This document shows, in pieces, positions 23,304 through 33,882 of a stretch of 47,630 bases of DNA (positions within the stretch are counted from its first letter, which is position 1; each line of letters starts with the position of its first letter). Made by a program: the position numbers and the translations under genes. Under the pieces are notes generated by a model that saw nothing but the letters and a program-made list of their open reading frames with translations, was not told the origin of the DNA and did not search any database. The DNA comes from Haplomitrium mnioides (Eukaryota; Marchantiophyta; Haplomitriopsida; Calobryales): the NCBI GenBank assembly GCA_049999725.1, contig JBNGIS010008761.1:26429-74058 (forward strand), written 5' to 3'.

Positions 23304-25880
23304 TTTGGGGAAGAGTGGCGCCGTTCTTGAAAAAAGTTGTGAAAAGAACATTATTTGTTTTTGTGGATGGCGGCTGGGGGAGCGCAGTATAGGAGCTGAT
23401 TTTCTAGGCAGTAGGGAGGAAGATGGTTGTCAAGCAAGAAGTGGTACAATAGTTGAATAGTAGCATGCAGTGGGTTGAAGGTGCACTTGAGGAAAAATTC
23501 CATGGGGTCATGCTCTTTGTTTTTTTGCTAAATCGACACCTGAGACGTTCTTGAGTGGAGAAACTCCATAGCGTGGACATGAGCCTAATCAAGGTGGAAT
23601 GAAGATGATTTGGATTAGGTGGATTCAAATGAGCTCGCAGAGGTTGTGTTAGGCAGAGGAGGTCGTTATTGAAATGTGGAATCGGATTATGTTGTAAAGA
23701 AGGAGTGGGGCAATTATCATCCCATATCGAGCCAAGCAAAAGTTAGGGAGTTGTATTCTAATGAGAAATGATAGGAGCAGCACTGCAAGAAGAATCTGGG
23801 CTTTTCTAACGGGAGAACTTGACACAAAAAACATAAGGGGAGTTGAGTGGGTCTTAGAAAGGAGAAAGGTTGTTGCCGTCGATCTCCAAGGCTGAGGTGG
23901 GATAGACGAAGAGATTGATATGGTGATAGTAGAGAAATCGAGGGATACCAAGTTTGCACTGTAAACCAGGATGAGAGTATAAGGAGAGGTCTCTTCAACC
24001 ATACACTCGGCCTTCTTGGTTCAACAATTTCTGTCAACCTCAAACATTGGTCGTCGATGCATGCTGCAGTTTCTTGAACACTCAATTTTGAGCAAGCCGA
24101 TTCCTTGCTCTGCGAGTTCTCATAACCTTCCCATCTCAATCGGAGGACGCACGCGGGTAGAAAGGTTGACATTGGGCCCTACAATCTGGATTGTCGAGGA
24201 GTAGTCAGGTTCATTGCTGGCCGAGGAGAATAGGAGAGCTAGGAGTCACGACGAGTGGGAAGCCAGGAGGAATGCAACACCAATGAGACCTAAGGAGACA
24301 TTTGCCAGCTAGAAAAGAAAAATCTCTGAGGGTGCGCGTCCTGTTTGGCGTTGTTGATACATTGAGCACAAGGATTTGGTCACTACACAATAGGAGAGGA
24401 TCCGTCCTTACGGCGACTGATTGCAGCTCGAGCTTACAATTTCCAAGTTCGAAGCGTTGATTGGTGCACTGTTCAAGAGGAATACTAATGGCCAGGAGGA
24501 AGAAGGAAATTGTGACATTTAGATTTTGTTGCAGACATTCAAATGACAGAGAGGGAATTGCAGATATATGGGTACTATGCAATGTTCTTGGGCCATTGCT
24601 TCCATGACAGAGGGGAAGAATAGGAGATATGTAGCTAAGAGTGACTATATCAGAGTGGAAGAAATGCATAAGTCAAGCAAATCGCATGTGAGGGAGTAAG
24701 GTGTTTCATAGTCATCTTCGATGGACAGTTGTTGAGTTATAATGCAAGAGTGGGGAGGGAGAAAAGGTAAAATCCAATGATGGTCTTTGGATGCCTGCGA
24801 CTTTTTTACACGCTCTGAATGTTGTCGCATTTGGTGCTTGTTGAATGCCCTGGTCGAGAGCTAATGAGAGAACAAAATGAGAAAGGGAGATTGAAGCAAC
24901 TTATATAACAGCAAAGGATAGGATAGATGCTTATATGACAAAAGTGCAGATGATTTCTTAGACTCCTCGAGGAGGCGTGAAAAATTGCCTTGTGTTTCCA
25001 GAATGTAAGGCCAGCTCTAAATGTAAGAAGAACAAATGGCATGAGGAAGGAGTGTAAAGACGATGTTGGACGAATAGAATGGGAGGTTTGTTCGGTAAAA
25101 AAGAGAAATTTGAAGAAAACAAAATGAACAAGTGGGGAAAGGTTTTCCAGTAAAACCTACCTGTTGTAGGTGTATGGATAGCGTGGAGGTAACCTCTTGA
25201 TGTAGTGACGTATGACCGTTGGAGTACGAGGAATTAATTGAAGTGGTCTCCAGAATCGTGTAGAAGGTGGAATGGTAGTAAAACCAAGTAGAGGTATTTA
25301 AAGGTGAATTTAAGTATGGAAGGGTGTGTAGAAAAGGCTTTGTTTGGAAATTGGAGGATGAGTAGATGAGTAAAGGAAATTACCTTATGCATAGCAAGTT
25401 GATGGATGGGTAATGGTGGGAAGTGCCCATAGGGAGATGGGAAATTTTTAAGTATTAGAGAGAAGGATATAAGTGGTCATACTAGGGTGTGTGTTGCGAA
25501 GGAAGCAAAGGTGGGGTGGCTTGAGTGAAGACTAGACAGAATTGGAGATTATGAAAAGTGCTGGATAGTAAGGTAGAAGAGTGAGTAGAACCGTGGAAGG
25601 CAAGTAGTGGAGGAAGATAGAAGACGAGAAGTAATTCCGGAGTGGCCATAAAGATATTTTCGGCAAAAATGGTAGGAGGGACAAAGGACATAGTCGATGG
25701 CTTACTTCGAAGAGGGATCTACCTATAGTGCAAGTTGGCTCAAGGTTACATAGATTCTCTCTCAAGGTTTGGACATATTGGCTGGTGGCTAAGGTAAAAA
25801 GAAAACAAAACAATTTATGTGTTGTATGTTTTGTATGGGTGAGTATTGTATTTGATGTCTTTGTCTCTTCATGACCTCGG
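22371..25880 (+). other. Element B 3' region between integrase and LTR
   Basis: This 3.5 kb stretch has no recognisable sense-strand gene. The first part (22540-23228) is purine-rich and contains short AGCCA repeats near 23085. Several overlapping open stretches of 60-150 codons lie on the minus strand (23404-24669, 25532-25885), rich in Ser, Leu and Pro, with no family I recognise. Tat-lineage gypsy elements are known to carry antisense ORFs at this position, but the evidence here is only positional. It could also hide an unrecognised nested insertion. Confidence 0.4.
23229..23298. repeat. (CT)35 microsatellite
   Basis: A perfect 70-bp CT tract inside element B's 3' region. Its purity suggests recent expansion compared with the decayed sequence around it. 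Confidence 0.97.
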
Positions 25881-26500
25881 TGCAAGGTACGTTTGGTGGA
25901 GTATTAGTATAGGTAACACTGTGATGAGTATTAAGTCTTGTGTTGGAATGTGTATAGGAGGTTTAGGGGATTGCCATATCCATAGAGTCTAAGAAGGGAC
26001 AAGAGTTTTAGGAGTGAGGGTTGGGGTGTTATGGCATAAGGGGTGACTTGAGGATCTGAGTAGACTTTGTGTTGGTTACCCTCAAACATACTCATGAGTA
26101 AAGTGCTATTTCAGAATTTGTGAATGCAAGAGAGTTCCTTATATGCATACACTTTGGATTATGTTTTCTTTTCCAGTTGAAACATCTAAAATCAGATGCA
26201 ATTGAATTATTTCTTTTCTGTTACAAGTTACTACTCTTGAACCAGAAGACAAACCAACAAGCCAACACTTGTTTGCAGGTCCTAAGCCAATTTTGAGGGA
26301 AGAGGAAGCACCATCATGATCCCTTGTGTTCAGGTGGACGTTGCTACCATCACAACCAAGTGTATCCTTAGATAGCCCGATCAGCAAGGTGCCTTACATT
26401 TTCCAACCCAAGATTTCAAATCTAGAAATTATGCTAGATACTACAACACCGACCAAAAGCAGGGCTCCTCCCCCTATGCCCTGAACTACAATACCTAACA
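25881..26500 (+). repeat. Element B 3' LTR
   Basis: Starts TGCAAGGTACG and ends ATACCTAACA. It aligns end to end with 15276-15895 and is also 620 bp. The next base starts chromovirus sequence of element C. Confidence 0.92.
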
Positions 26501-26514
26501 ATGCCATTTAAAAA

Positions 26515-27540
26515 TGAGAATCTTCTAGTGATCAAACATAACTAAGAGAAGTTTTGTCGCTAACTGGGTTTTATCATCGATTTTTGAAGATTTCGCACAA
26601 ATTACAGAACCATTGACCATTGTGCTCAAGAAAAGTCACACGTATACATGGAAAGCTACAAAAGAAATGGCACTTCAAGCATTGAAGAAATCCTTTCTTC
26701 ATGCTCATATTCTGAAATGGTATGACTCTAGATGTAATAGTACAAGCATAATGTTATGTTATTTAAAAGAAAATAGAGAGGAGTGAAGAAAGTGGTAGAG
26801 AGTCACTTTTAGAGTTGAGATAATATTACTTGTCTTCAAAGTCACTTTTAGTATAGAGTCACTTTTAGGGTTGAAATTAGAAGTGACTTGTAAGGGAAGA
26901 AAGAGAGATGACACCCTCTTCTCTTATATTAATAGAATGGCTTCTTAGCCCCACTACTCATTTTGGAGTTCCTCTCAAATCACTTGGGTTCTTTGGTTGC
27001 TTGGCTTTTGCTTGCACTTTTGGTCTTAGCTTGGGTCTTGAGTTTCTTTTGGTTGAAGAACTCTATTAGAGTTCATTTTAGGTTCTTACTCATTTGGATT
27101 TGGTTCTTGAGTTCTTTTACACTAGACCACTAATAAAATTTTCAATTGATGCATTGGAAAAGGCTATAGGTAGGGTTTTGCAACAAGAATAGAAGGATGG
27201 CTAGCATCCTATTGTTTTTTTTTTCTAAAAATCTGAGTGATTTAGAGCAAAATCACCATATTATGAAGCGAAAGAAACTAGCGACTATGTTATCAACCAA
27301 GCATTAGAAGCATTATCTAGAAGATAAAGAGTTTAGTCGAGACTGATCATAAGCCTCTACTCTATCTAGAAACACAAAAAGAGCTCTCCAAAAGGTAGAT
27401 TCAATGGGCAGAGTGGTGACAAAACTTTTCATATGAAGATGGTGAATGTAGAAAGAAACCGACAAATTGTAGATGCTTTGATCCGTATGCCTCAACTCAA
27501 CATCTTTCTTGAAATCACAGTTCATCTTACATGGTGAACA
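26515..27540 (+). pseudogene. Element C RT end and RNase H, split by a solo LTR
   Basis: The connection block LTGFYHRFLKIFAQI begins at about 26560, followed by ALQALKKSFLHAHILKWYD. The frame is then interrupted by a 389-bp insertion (26733-27121). It resumes as KFSIDALEKAIGRVLQQE, the RNase H start, although the expected Asp-Ala-Ser box now reads Asp-Ala-Leu. Later readable blocks include ETDHKPLLYLE. Many stops are present. Confidence 0.85.
26733..27121. mobile_element. Solo LTR (389 bp) with TSD CTAGA
   Basis: The insertion starts TGTAATAG and ends CTTTTACA, so its ends are TG...CA with a TGTAA/TTACA inverted repeat. CTAGA occurs immediately on both sides (26728-26732 and 27122-27126). 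Removing it rejoins the interrupted RNase H region. It has no coding capacity, so it is best explained as a solo LTR left by LTR-LTR recombination. A TATA-like stretch lies near 26925. Its family is unknown and nothing in the window matches it. Confidence 0.9.
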
Positions 27541-28775
27541 GAGATGTTGTTGCAGTTAAAAGAGCTAAAGAGATCATTGTTGCACAACAAAAGAAGTTGG
27601 TGAAAATGGTAAGGGGTTTGATTTTCTTCCAAGACAAGGTATGGGTTTCTAATAATATCAAGCTTTGCTTTGAAGTTTTGCATGAAGCACATGATTGTAT
27701 AATTGGTGGACATGTTGGAATTGAAAAGACATTGGACAATCTTCAACAAGTTTACTATTGGTCTAAGATGCACTAGAATGTGGAGGTATATATATGTTCA
27801 AAGTTTTTTTGACTTGTGAGTAGAACAAATCTACAAATCTTAAATCTGAAGACTTGTTACAATTGCTTCTCATCCCAAATTGATGATGGGAATACGTGAG
27901 TATAGACATTGTGTGTGAACTACCACATACTTCTTGAGGCTATGATGTTATTGTTGTTTTTCATGAATAAACTTAATAAAATGATTCATATTTGTCCTAC
28001 TACCAAGTTAGTGACAACATCCAAATTAGCTTGGATTTATTTAGAAGATGTATACTCTCATCATGGTCTCTCCAAAGTAATTATTTATGATCGAGGGACC
28101 CAACTGACTAGCATGTTTTGGTGTACAATATTTTGTCTCTTAAAAACCAAATTAACCATGTCAACTACTTACCACCCTGAACTTGATGATCAAACTGAAT
28201 GGAAAACCATAAAATTGAAGATATGTTGCAAGCATTTACCTTGGAAGAACAAGAAGAATAAGATTGGCTACTATATTTTGTGAAGTTTTCTTACACTAAC
28301 TTTATCAACAGTTCCATACGAGCTACATCTTTCTTTTTGATGTATGGCGCAATCCAACCACAATCTCTAGTCTTCAACATACATCACTATGAACCTCCAA
28401 AAGTCCAGTTGTTGATGATTTTCTTCATTGTCTCCACCACAACATTCAATGAGCTAAGGAAAAATTGGAAGTTGTTTGTAATCTGCAAGAGCAATATGCA
28501 TATGCTTATTGTCAGGAGGTGACCTTTGATGTAGGTGACCAAGTCTGGCTCTCCACTTCAAATCTTTCTTTGTTCCATTCTTGTAAGCTTAGTGTTGGCT
28601 TTATTAGACCTTTTTCTATCTCTACTCGTATTGGAGAAGTAGCATATCAGTTGTTTTTACCTTCTTACATGAAGATTCATTCAACCTTTCATGTCTCTTT
28701 ACTACGAGCTTTTGTCCCTTGTTCTACCTCTTTTTCAAGTGCCCACAAATCTTCTCCACCGCATGAGCTTATTAA
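27541..28775 (+). pseudogene. Element C integrase (broken)
   Basis: The zinc region HEAHDCIIGGHVGIEKTLDN is at about 27680-27740. The core follows with SIDIVCELPHT (first Asp, about 27900), KMIHICPTTKLVTTSKLAW, IYDRGTQLTSMFW (second Asp) and YHPELDDQTEWK (Glu, about 28170-28205). The C-terminal part (28465-28740) has FDVGDQVWLSTSNL and FHVSLLRAF. All three catalytic acids are readable but in different frames. Confidence 0.87.
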
Positions 28776-28993
28776 TGGTCATGAAGAGTTTGAGGTTGAG
28801 CAGCTCTTGAAGAAACGTACATGGCGTTGTGGCTATCGTAAGATTGTGGGATATTTTGTTTAGTGAAAAGGATACCCCCTTTATGAAGCTACTTGGGAGC
28901 ATTTGGAGAATTCGGCCAATGCATCCACGCTTGTTCACTCTTTTGAGAACTCTCTTACTTGCAACGAGGATCTTGCATCTTTAAAAAAATGAG
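28776..28993 (+). pseudogene. Element C chromodomain (two adjacent stops)
   Basis: The integrase frame continues into FEVEQLLKKRTWRCGYRK then, after two adjacent stop codons, KGYPLYEATWEHLEN. The stops TAG and TGA stand where chromodomains usually have Lys-Trp of the LVKWKGY block; both are single-base changes (AAG to TAG, TGG to TGA). Chromodomains bind histone marks and bias insertion in this clade. The frame ends with SLKK and a stop just before the LTR. Confidence 0.88.
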
Positions 28994-28996
28994 GAT

Positions 28997-29546
28997 TGCA
29001 ACAGTTACTAACTTTAGTAAGCAATAGCTAAAAATAGAAGCAAGATATAGAGTCAATTATATCTAGTAAGCTATTACTAAGTTAGAGTGTCAAAGAAAGA
29101 TTGCTATTCTAGAGAGAATAACACATGGCAAGAGGATGGAAAGTCAACAAATTAAAGTGAAAGAGAAAGCCTAGAAAAGATACTTTAGAAGAGGATAAGA
29201 ACACGTGGCAAGTAGAGGACTAAAACAAATAGAAGATTCTAAGATTAGGATACGTGGTAGAAGGAGAGCTAAAGAGAAATAGAAGGGTCTACATATAAGA
29301 ACACATAAAAAAGGAATAAAAGTAAAAGATGGTCCAATCAGTGAGAGAGGGAAAAAGGTGGTCCAATTAGAGGAGGATAGAAAAGGAACCAATGGGATTC
29401 CTCCACCTTTGTAAGCGAAGTGCTTTCTATTTAGTATATAAAGAAAGGAGAGTGCCTTTTTTGGGCATCTCTTACCTTATGGGTTTTTGAAGTTCCTTGT
29501 GTGCTACTCTTGTATGTTGTACTTGTGCTAACTTGTGTAATGTACA
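28997..29546 (+). repeat. Element C 3' LTR
   Basis: Starts TGCAACAGTTAC just after an A/G-rich stretch (AAAAAAATGAGGA) that can serve as polypurine tract, and ends ATGTACA. A TATA box lies at 29435-29443 (TATATAAAG). An inverted copy follows without spacer. Confidence 0.8.
29435..29443 (+). promoter_or_regulatory. TATA box of element C LTR
   Basis: TATATAAAG in the 3' part of the LTR. The same context (CTAGTATATAAA) is present on the minus strand of the inverted copy near 29635-29648, which supports it as a real LTR element. Confidence 0.55.
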
Positions 29547-30129
29547 TGTGTAGTGCTACACAAGTTAGCCAAAGAGTAGTGTACAATGAACTTCTAAGAT
29601 CGACAAAGTAAGAGATGCATAAGAAATTATTTTTTATATACTAGATAGAAAACAATTTGCCTACATAAATGGAAGAATTCCATTGGTTTTTTTTCTATCT
29701 ACCTCTAATTTGACCACCCTTTTCTCTCTCACACTGATTGGACCGCTCTTTACTTTTATTCTCTTTCTACCACTTGTTCTTATCTTTAAGACCTTCCATC
29801 TCTCTTTAGTTCTCTTTCTACCATATGTCTTTCTCCTTAAAACCTTAAATCTCTTTAGTTCTCACTATGCCATGTATCTTTATCTTAAAACCTTGTATTT
29901 GCTTTAATCTTTTGCTTGCCATGTGCCTTTATCCTCTTTTAAAGTAGTTCTTCTAGACTTTCTCTTCCACTTTAATTTGTTGACTTTCTCTCTTCTTGCA
30001 ATATGTCATTCTCTATATATAAACAACCTCTTGTTAATACTCTAGCTTAGCAATGGCTTTTTAGATCTAGTTGACTCTATATCTTACCTTACTTTTAGTT
30101 GTTAATTACTAAATTTAGTACTCAATACA
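29547..30129 (-). repeat. Inverted LTR copy, tail-to-tail with element C's LTR
   Basis: Read on the minus strand it starts TGTATTGAGTAC and ends GCACTACACA. It aligns along its whole length with 28997-29546 (shared words include AAGATATAGAGTCAA, AAAGTCAACAAATTAAAGTG and GGTCCAATCAGTG). The two LTRs meet exactly at TGTACA/TGTGTAG, so the pair makes a 1.1 kb imperfect palindrome. Divergence between arms is substantial. No readable element interior follows on its 5' side. Confidence 0.85.
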
Positions 30130-30702
30130 CTTAATGAGTCTCACCACATTGATGTATCAATGCTCCAGTTTCTTAGATCCACATTTGTTGTCATCTTAGC
30201 AAGATAATGAAGCTGACAAAATAACAAGAAAAACAAGTCTAACAACTCTATGTATGCAACTCAAAGTCAAAAAATAGCTATATTCAAAGAAATAAGAAAA
30301 TTTCTTGTCAAAAATAGATAAAAAATTTCATAGATATAGGCAACAATGGAAAGAAGCTTTCTCTCCAAGTTTCTTTTATACGTAAAAATTAAATGTAGTT
30401 GCCCTACTTAAAAGTCATTTGTGCAGTTTTTGTTTCGTCATTTCTTATGGTTAAAAAAAAACTTTAGTATAAATTGCACAAAATATTTCTATCTCTCTAG
30501 CTTTTGTTTCTTGTTCTCTCACAAAGTTTTGCTATTTTTGTCGATTTGTTGATTTTTCCCCAAAAAAAAAAAAGTTTTGTTGTGATATGGTCAAATCATA
30601 CATTGGCTCATTAGCTCATTTACAATATATTCATGCATCCATAGCTTTACATGGATATATTTAACATAGTCTCTTCTCTTCAATAATTCATCTCTATCTC
30701 AT
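30130..30702. other. Unassigned AT-rich stretch
   Basis: No coding signal or repeat shared with the window. It has A and T runs, for example A12 near 30560. It could be interior sequence of the element that owned the inverted LTR, or older host DNA. Confidence 0.4.
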
Positions 30703-30719
30703 ATAATAATAATAATAAT
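30703..30719. repeat. (AAT)n tract at the left edge of element D
   Basis: ATA/AAT units end at the TG of element D's 5' LTR. Together with the longer AAT tract after the 3' LTR (37718 on), this shows that D inserted into an AAT microsatellite. Confidence 0.85.
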
Positions 30720-30979
30720 TGTTATAGGTGTTATAGTATGGATGAGACACACACATGCAAGTCGCCCTGCGCCGCCTTTCTTCATTCCATAGAATAGAGT
30801 ACATTGTGTATGAGAGTGTGTAACCCTATCTATATATAGGGTATAGATAGACATAGTCCTATAGTCCTATAACAATAGGGACATATATATACCCTATGTA
30901 ACTAGTCATCCATGATCTATCCTACTCATTTGTCTTGGGAGACTCCCGTGTGTATATGTGCAGTACTCATGCGATAACA
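30720..30979 (+). repeat. Element D 5' LTR, interrupted
   Basis: It reads TGTT-ATAGG, a 146-bp insertion, then ATAGG-GACATATATATACCC and ends GCGATAACA. Without the insertion and one ATAGG it starts TGTTATAGGGACAT, exactly as the 3' LTR does. The terminal inverted repeat TGTTAT/ATAACA is also seen in element F's LTR. Confidence 0.9.
30729..30874. mobile_element. 146-bp solo LTR-like insertion with TSD ATAGG
   Basis: The insertion starts TGTTATAGTATGG and ends GTCCTATAACA; the outer 8 bases, TGTTATAG and CTATAACA, are perfect inverted repeats. ATAGG flanks it on both sides (30724-30728 and 30875-30879), and the 3' LTR shows the empty site. It has TG...CA ends and no coding capacity, so a solo LTR of a small-LTR copia or TRIM-type element is the likeliest identity. 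It includes a GC-rich patch (GCCCTGCGCCGCC) and a short CCCTATCTATATATAGGG hairpin. Confidence 0.88.
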
Positions 30980-33003
30980 CGTTATTAGCACAAAAGGGCT
31001 CTACAAATTTTGTTTTCTCTCTCGCATGTGCTCAAAGTGCACCAACATCTGAGGAAGCTCCCGCATACTCACACCCATGTACTCTGTTCTACCTCTGCGT
31101 TGGATTTTTTTTCCACTATTTTGCTCCCGCAAACATTCCTTTTTTTTTCCTTCGCTACTTTTCTAGCAAAGTTGTTTTTCTTGAGCATCTATATCTCTTG
31201 CTCTCCACCTTTATTCATTCATTTTTTTTTATCTTTCTTCATTTTTCTTTTGAAAAGCTCTCTGTATGAACTAGGGCGCGCTCACCTTTGTGACCCTAGC
31301 TCACTCATGTTGCTCCTCTTGCTCATCCACAAAGTCGTCGTTGCTCGACGCTTCGCTTGGTGATTTCTTGCTCACTTATTTGATGCATCTTTGCTCTTTG
31401 GCTTGACGACACTCCACTCCTCTAGACAACATTGTGTTCCTTGATCAACAAACTTCTTACCTTCTTTTGCTTGGCGGCATACTAGTTCTCTTGTTTTGCG
31501 ACCCTCTACTCATCTGCGTGACACTTTGCAATTGCTTGGCTGAAGAACTTTCTCTTTTCTTGATCTCTACTTGACAATATAGCTCCCTACTGTGACCTCA
31601 CGGGTGATCTTTCATTTTTGTTGTTTCCCTTTGTTTGACGACATATAAGCAACATTGGCTCATTACTTTCTTGACTTGTCGACTTCAATAGAGCACCACA
31701 ACACTCTGTGCATGCCCAAAGCCTACTTGCATTGTATCCTCATTGTTTGTTTGTCTTTGTTTCTCGTCTATGACAAGCTAAAGCTGTCTCTTCGATAGCA
31801 ACAAACATCAAGTCATACTCTCCTATTTCATTCTGTTCCCATTGCTATATTTCTACACTAATGTCTGCACTCACAAATCATTTTTATATCTCTTCACTAT
31901 TTCAATCCATGGTTCTTTATGAGGTTCTTATCTTCTCCATTTTCTTTGCTAGAAACTGTCCAGCACATGACACAACACTAGCATGTACACATGTGCTTCT
32001 TTGACACCAGAGTATACAAACCCCTACATTGGACTGAGTCTCTGTCATCTTACCTTCCTTTGTTCGTTTCCAACATTGAAGGATAAGCATCCAAGCTTTC
32101 CCCCCCCCCCCCCAAATTGTTCTTTCCTTCTCAATTTCTGGTATTACCTTGTTATTGTTTTGGGTCTCTACTATCCCTCACGACAGGAACACCATCAAGC
32201 AAGGTAAGAGACAAGGCATAAGCAACGCATACATGTGCACAAGCTCAACTCACTTGTCTATGCAACAACAAAGACTCAACTAGAGATACTTTGGGTGAAA
32301 GATACCTCCACATAGATGACTACATAGCGCTATATTAGCATTCAATAGAAGGGAAACAATGCATCTTGCTACTTAAGGATCTCTCACTTTATATTCCAAA
32401 ACTTTGCAATTCAACTTTCTCAACCCATCTCTTGATTATCTTTGATTGATTCTTTTCTTCTTCTTTGAAAGAATTTATCCCTCACAAGGGACGTACTCTT
32501 TGATTTTGAAATGCTTCTAACAGAGATTACAAGCAAAAAATACTAGCAAGAAACGATGACCCTTGTCACCTCTAGAAGCTCAACCCTATTTGGCCATGCA
32601 TGCAACTGCTACTTTTCCTTTCTACATAGAATCAGTATTGCAGAGAGGCACCAAAATGATCGAGGACTAGGGTTTGTTTTAGCTCTGGGAGTACACACAA
32701 GGAAGCTTTGGAAAGACACGCTACCAGCACATCACAAGCAGTAGATACATACTTATACAGGGTAGTTTCTTCATCAATTTCTTATTTCCTTTCTCGGTGT
32801 ACATATCGATCGACTTGCAGTTGGTCAATTATTTCCTGTTTTTCATTTCAGTTTTTGATTTTTCCGTTTAAAGCATAAAACATAAGCAGGTACATGGGTC
32901 CGTGATCGATCAAAACTCGAATCGATCACCAATTTGTACCAAGTACAGACAATTGCAGCCCTGACCCAACAACTACATTTGTCAGAGACTCTGGTTCATC
33001 TTA
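30980..33003 (+). other. Element D leader (about 2 kb)
   Basis: It begins CGTTATTAGCACAAAAGG directly after the LTR; element F has the near-identical CGTTATCAACATGAAAGG, so this is the probable primer-binding region. The rest is pyrimidine-rich and aligns with F's leader (40414-42428) along its length, with shared words such as CATGCCCAAAGC and GAAACTGTCCA. A C14 run lies at 32100-32113. No conserved ORF is visible, so it appears to be a long untranslated leader. Confidence 0.65.
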
Positions 33004-33882
33004 AGATTGGATGGTTCCAACTACTCGTCATGGTCACTAGACGTCACAACCTATTTAACATCCAAGGGTATCCGTGAAATCATCAACACGGGTGATAATA
33101 TCACCTCATGTGATGTAGCCAGAGCCCTTATCCTGATCAGACACCCCCTAGTGGAACCCTTGAGACTCCAATATCTGAACTATCACAGTCCCCATCTACT
33201 ATGGGAAGAATTGAAACTCATATTTGACCATTTGACAAGCATATCGCTCTCTACAACGAGACACAATTGGATTAATCTTTGAGTTTAGGACCATACGTCC
33301 ATAGTAAATTACAATAGTAAACTATTTCGCATCATCTCTCAACTGGCAATTTGTGGCCGTTCCGTGACTAATGAAGAACAGATAGAGAAAACTCTATCGA
33401 CTTTTCCTGTGAGCAATCTCATTTTAGCATGACAATATTGCAATATGCGATTCACTTGATACTCTGAACTCATAGCATACATGCTACTAGCTGAAAAGTA
33501 TCAATTACTCTTGATGGAAAACACAAAGAAAAGACCCCCACGGTCTGCCGCTCCCTCAGATAATCCTGAATCACACTTTACAAGGACAAGGCTGTACCTC
33601 AGATCCAGAAACAGAAACCTCTCAAGAGGCAGAGGAAGAGAACACTCCAGATTGAGAGGGAGCACCACCCATCAAACCACCAGTCGACCCTCGACCCCCA
33701 ATAATAGGGATTGACATAACAAATCTCGCACATCAATGATACTAGAATGCGCTTCACAGCGCACATGAAACAATAGAGGTGGCAAACAATCTCATAGAGG
33801 TCGACAAACTCATTCTCATTTGCGCTAGCCCCAAACAACATGCAATCAATGTGGCACACGTGGTCACATCGAGCCTACTTGG
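33004..33882 (+). pseudogene. Element D Gag (start deleted, broken)
   Basis: Copia-type Gag (UBN2-like) blocks are LDGSNYSSWSLDVTTYL, ALILIRHPLVEPLRLQYLNY and LLWEELKLIFDHLTS, then after a stop EEQIEKTLSTFP. Compared with element F, about 85 bp containing the start codon is missing at about 33002. The zinc knuckle at 33841-33882 reads CNQCGTRGHIEPTW, with Trp instead of the last Cys. An Arg-rich tract precedes the knuckle. It cannot make a functional Gag. Confidence 0.87.

Larger units (their letters stand above)
15276..26500 (+). mobile_element. Element B: Ty3/gypsy LTR retrotransposon
   Basis: Two 620-bp direct repeats (15276-15895 and 25881-26500) flank a plus-strand leader, gag, protease, RT, RNase H, integrase and a long tail. 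A primer-binding site follows the left LTR. No obvious polypurine tract precedes the right LTR. The 5 bases outside the left LTR (TCCAG) and outside the right LTR (ATGCC) do not match. The left flank is the truncated LTR of element A, while the right flank is the interior of chromovirus C. A simple insertion should restore one locus across the element, so this looks like a product of recombination between two copies. Confidence 0.88.
26501..29546 (+). mobile_element. Element C: chromovirus (Ty3/gypsy), 5' truncated
   Basis: The plus strand starts within RT, continues through RNase H, integrase and a chromodomain, and ends in a 550-bp 3' LTR. The 5' LTR, gag, protease and most of RT are absent, ending abruptly at element B's LTR. 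The chromodomain at the integrase C-terminus marks it as a chromovirus. Stops and frameshifts are frequent. Confidence 0.87.

Noticed and set aside
29171-29392. Hydrophobic open stretches at 29171-29392 (minus) and 29683-29907 (plus) that look like membrane proteins
   Set aside because: They are the same LTR sequence read in the two inverted copies; the similarity comes from the inverted repeat, not from coding.
28997-30129. Long hairpin considered as a microRNA precursor
   Set aside because: The arms are diverged whole LTRs over 500 bp long. This fits a transposon palindrome and possibly siRNAs, not a microRNA foldback.
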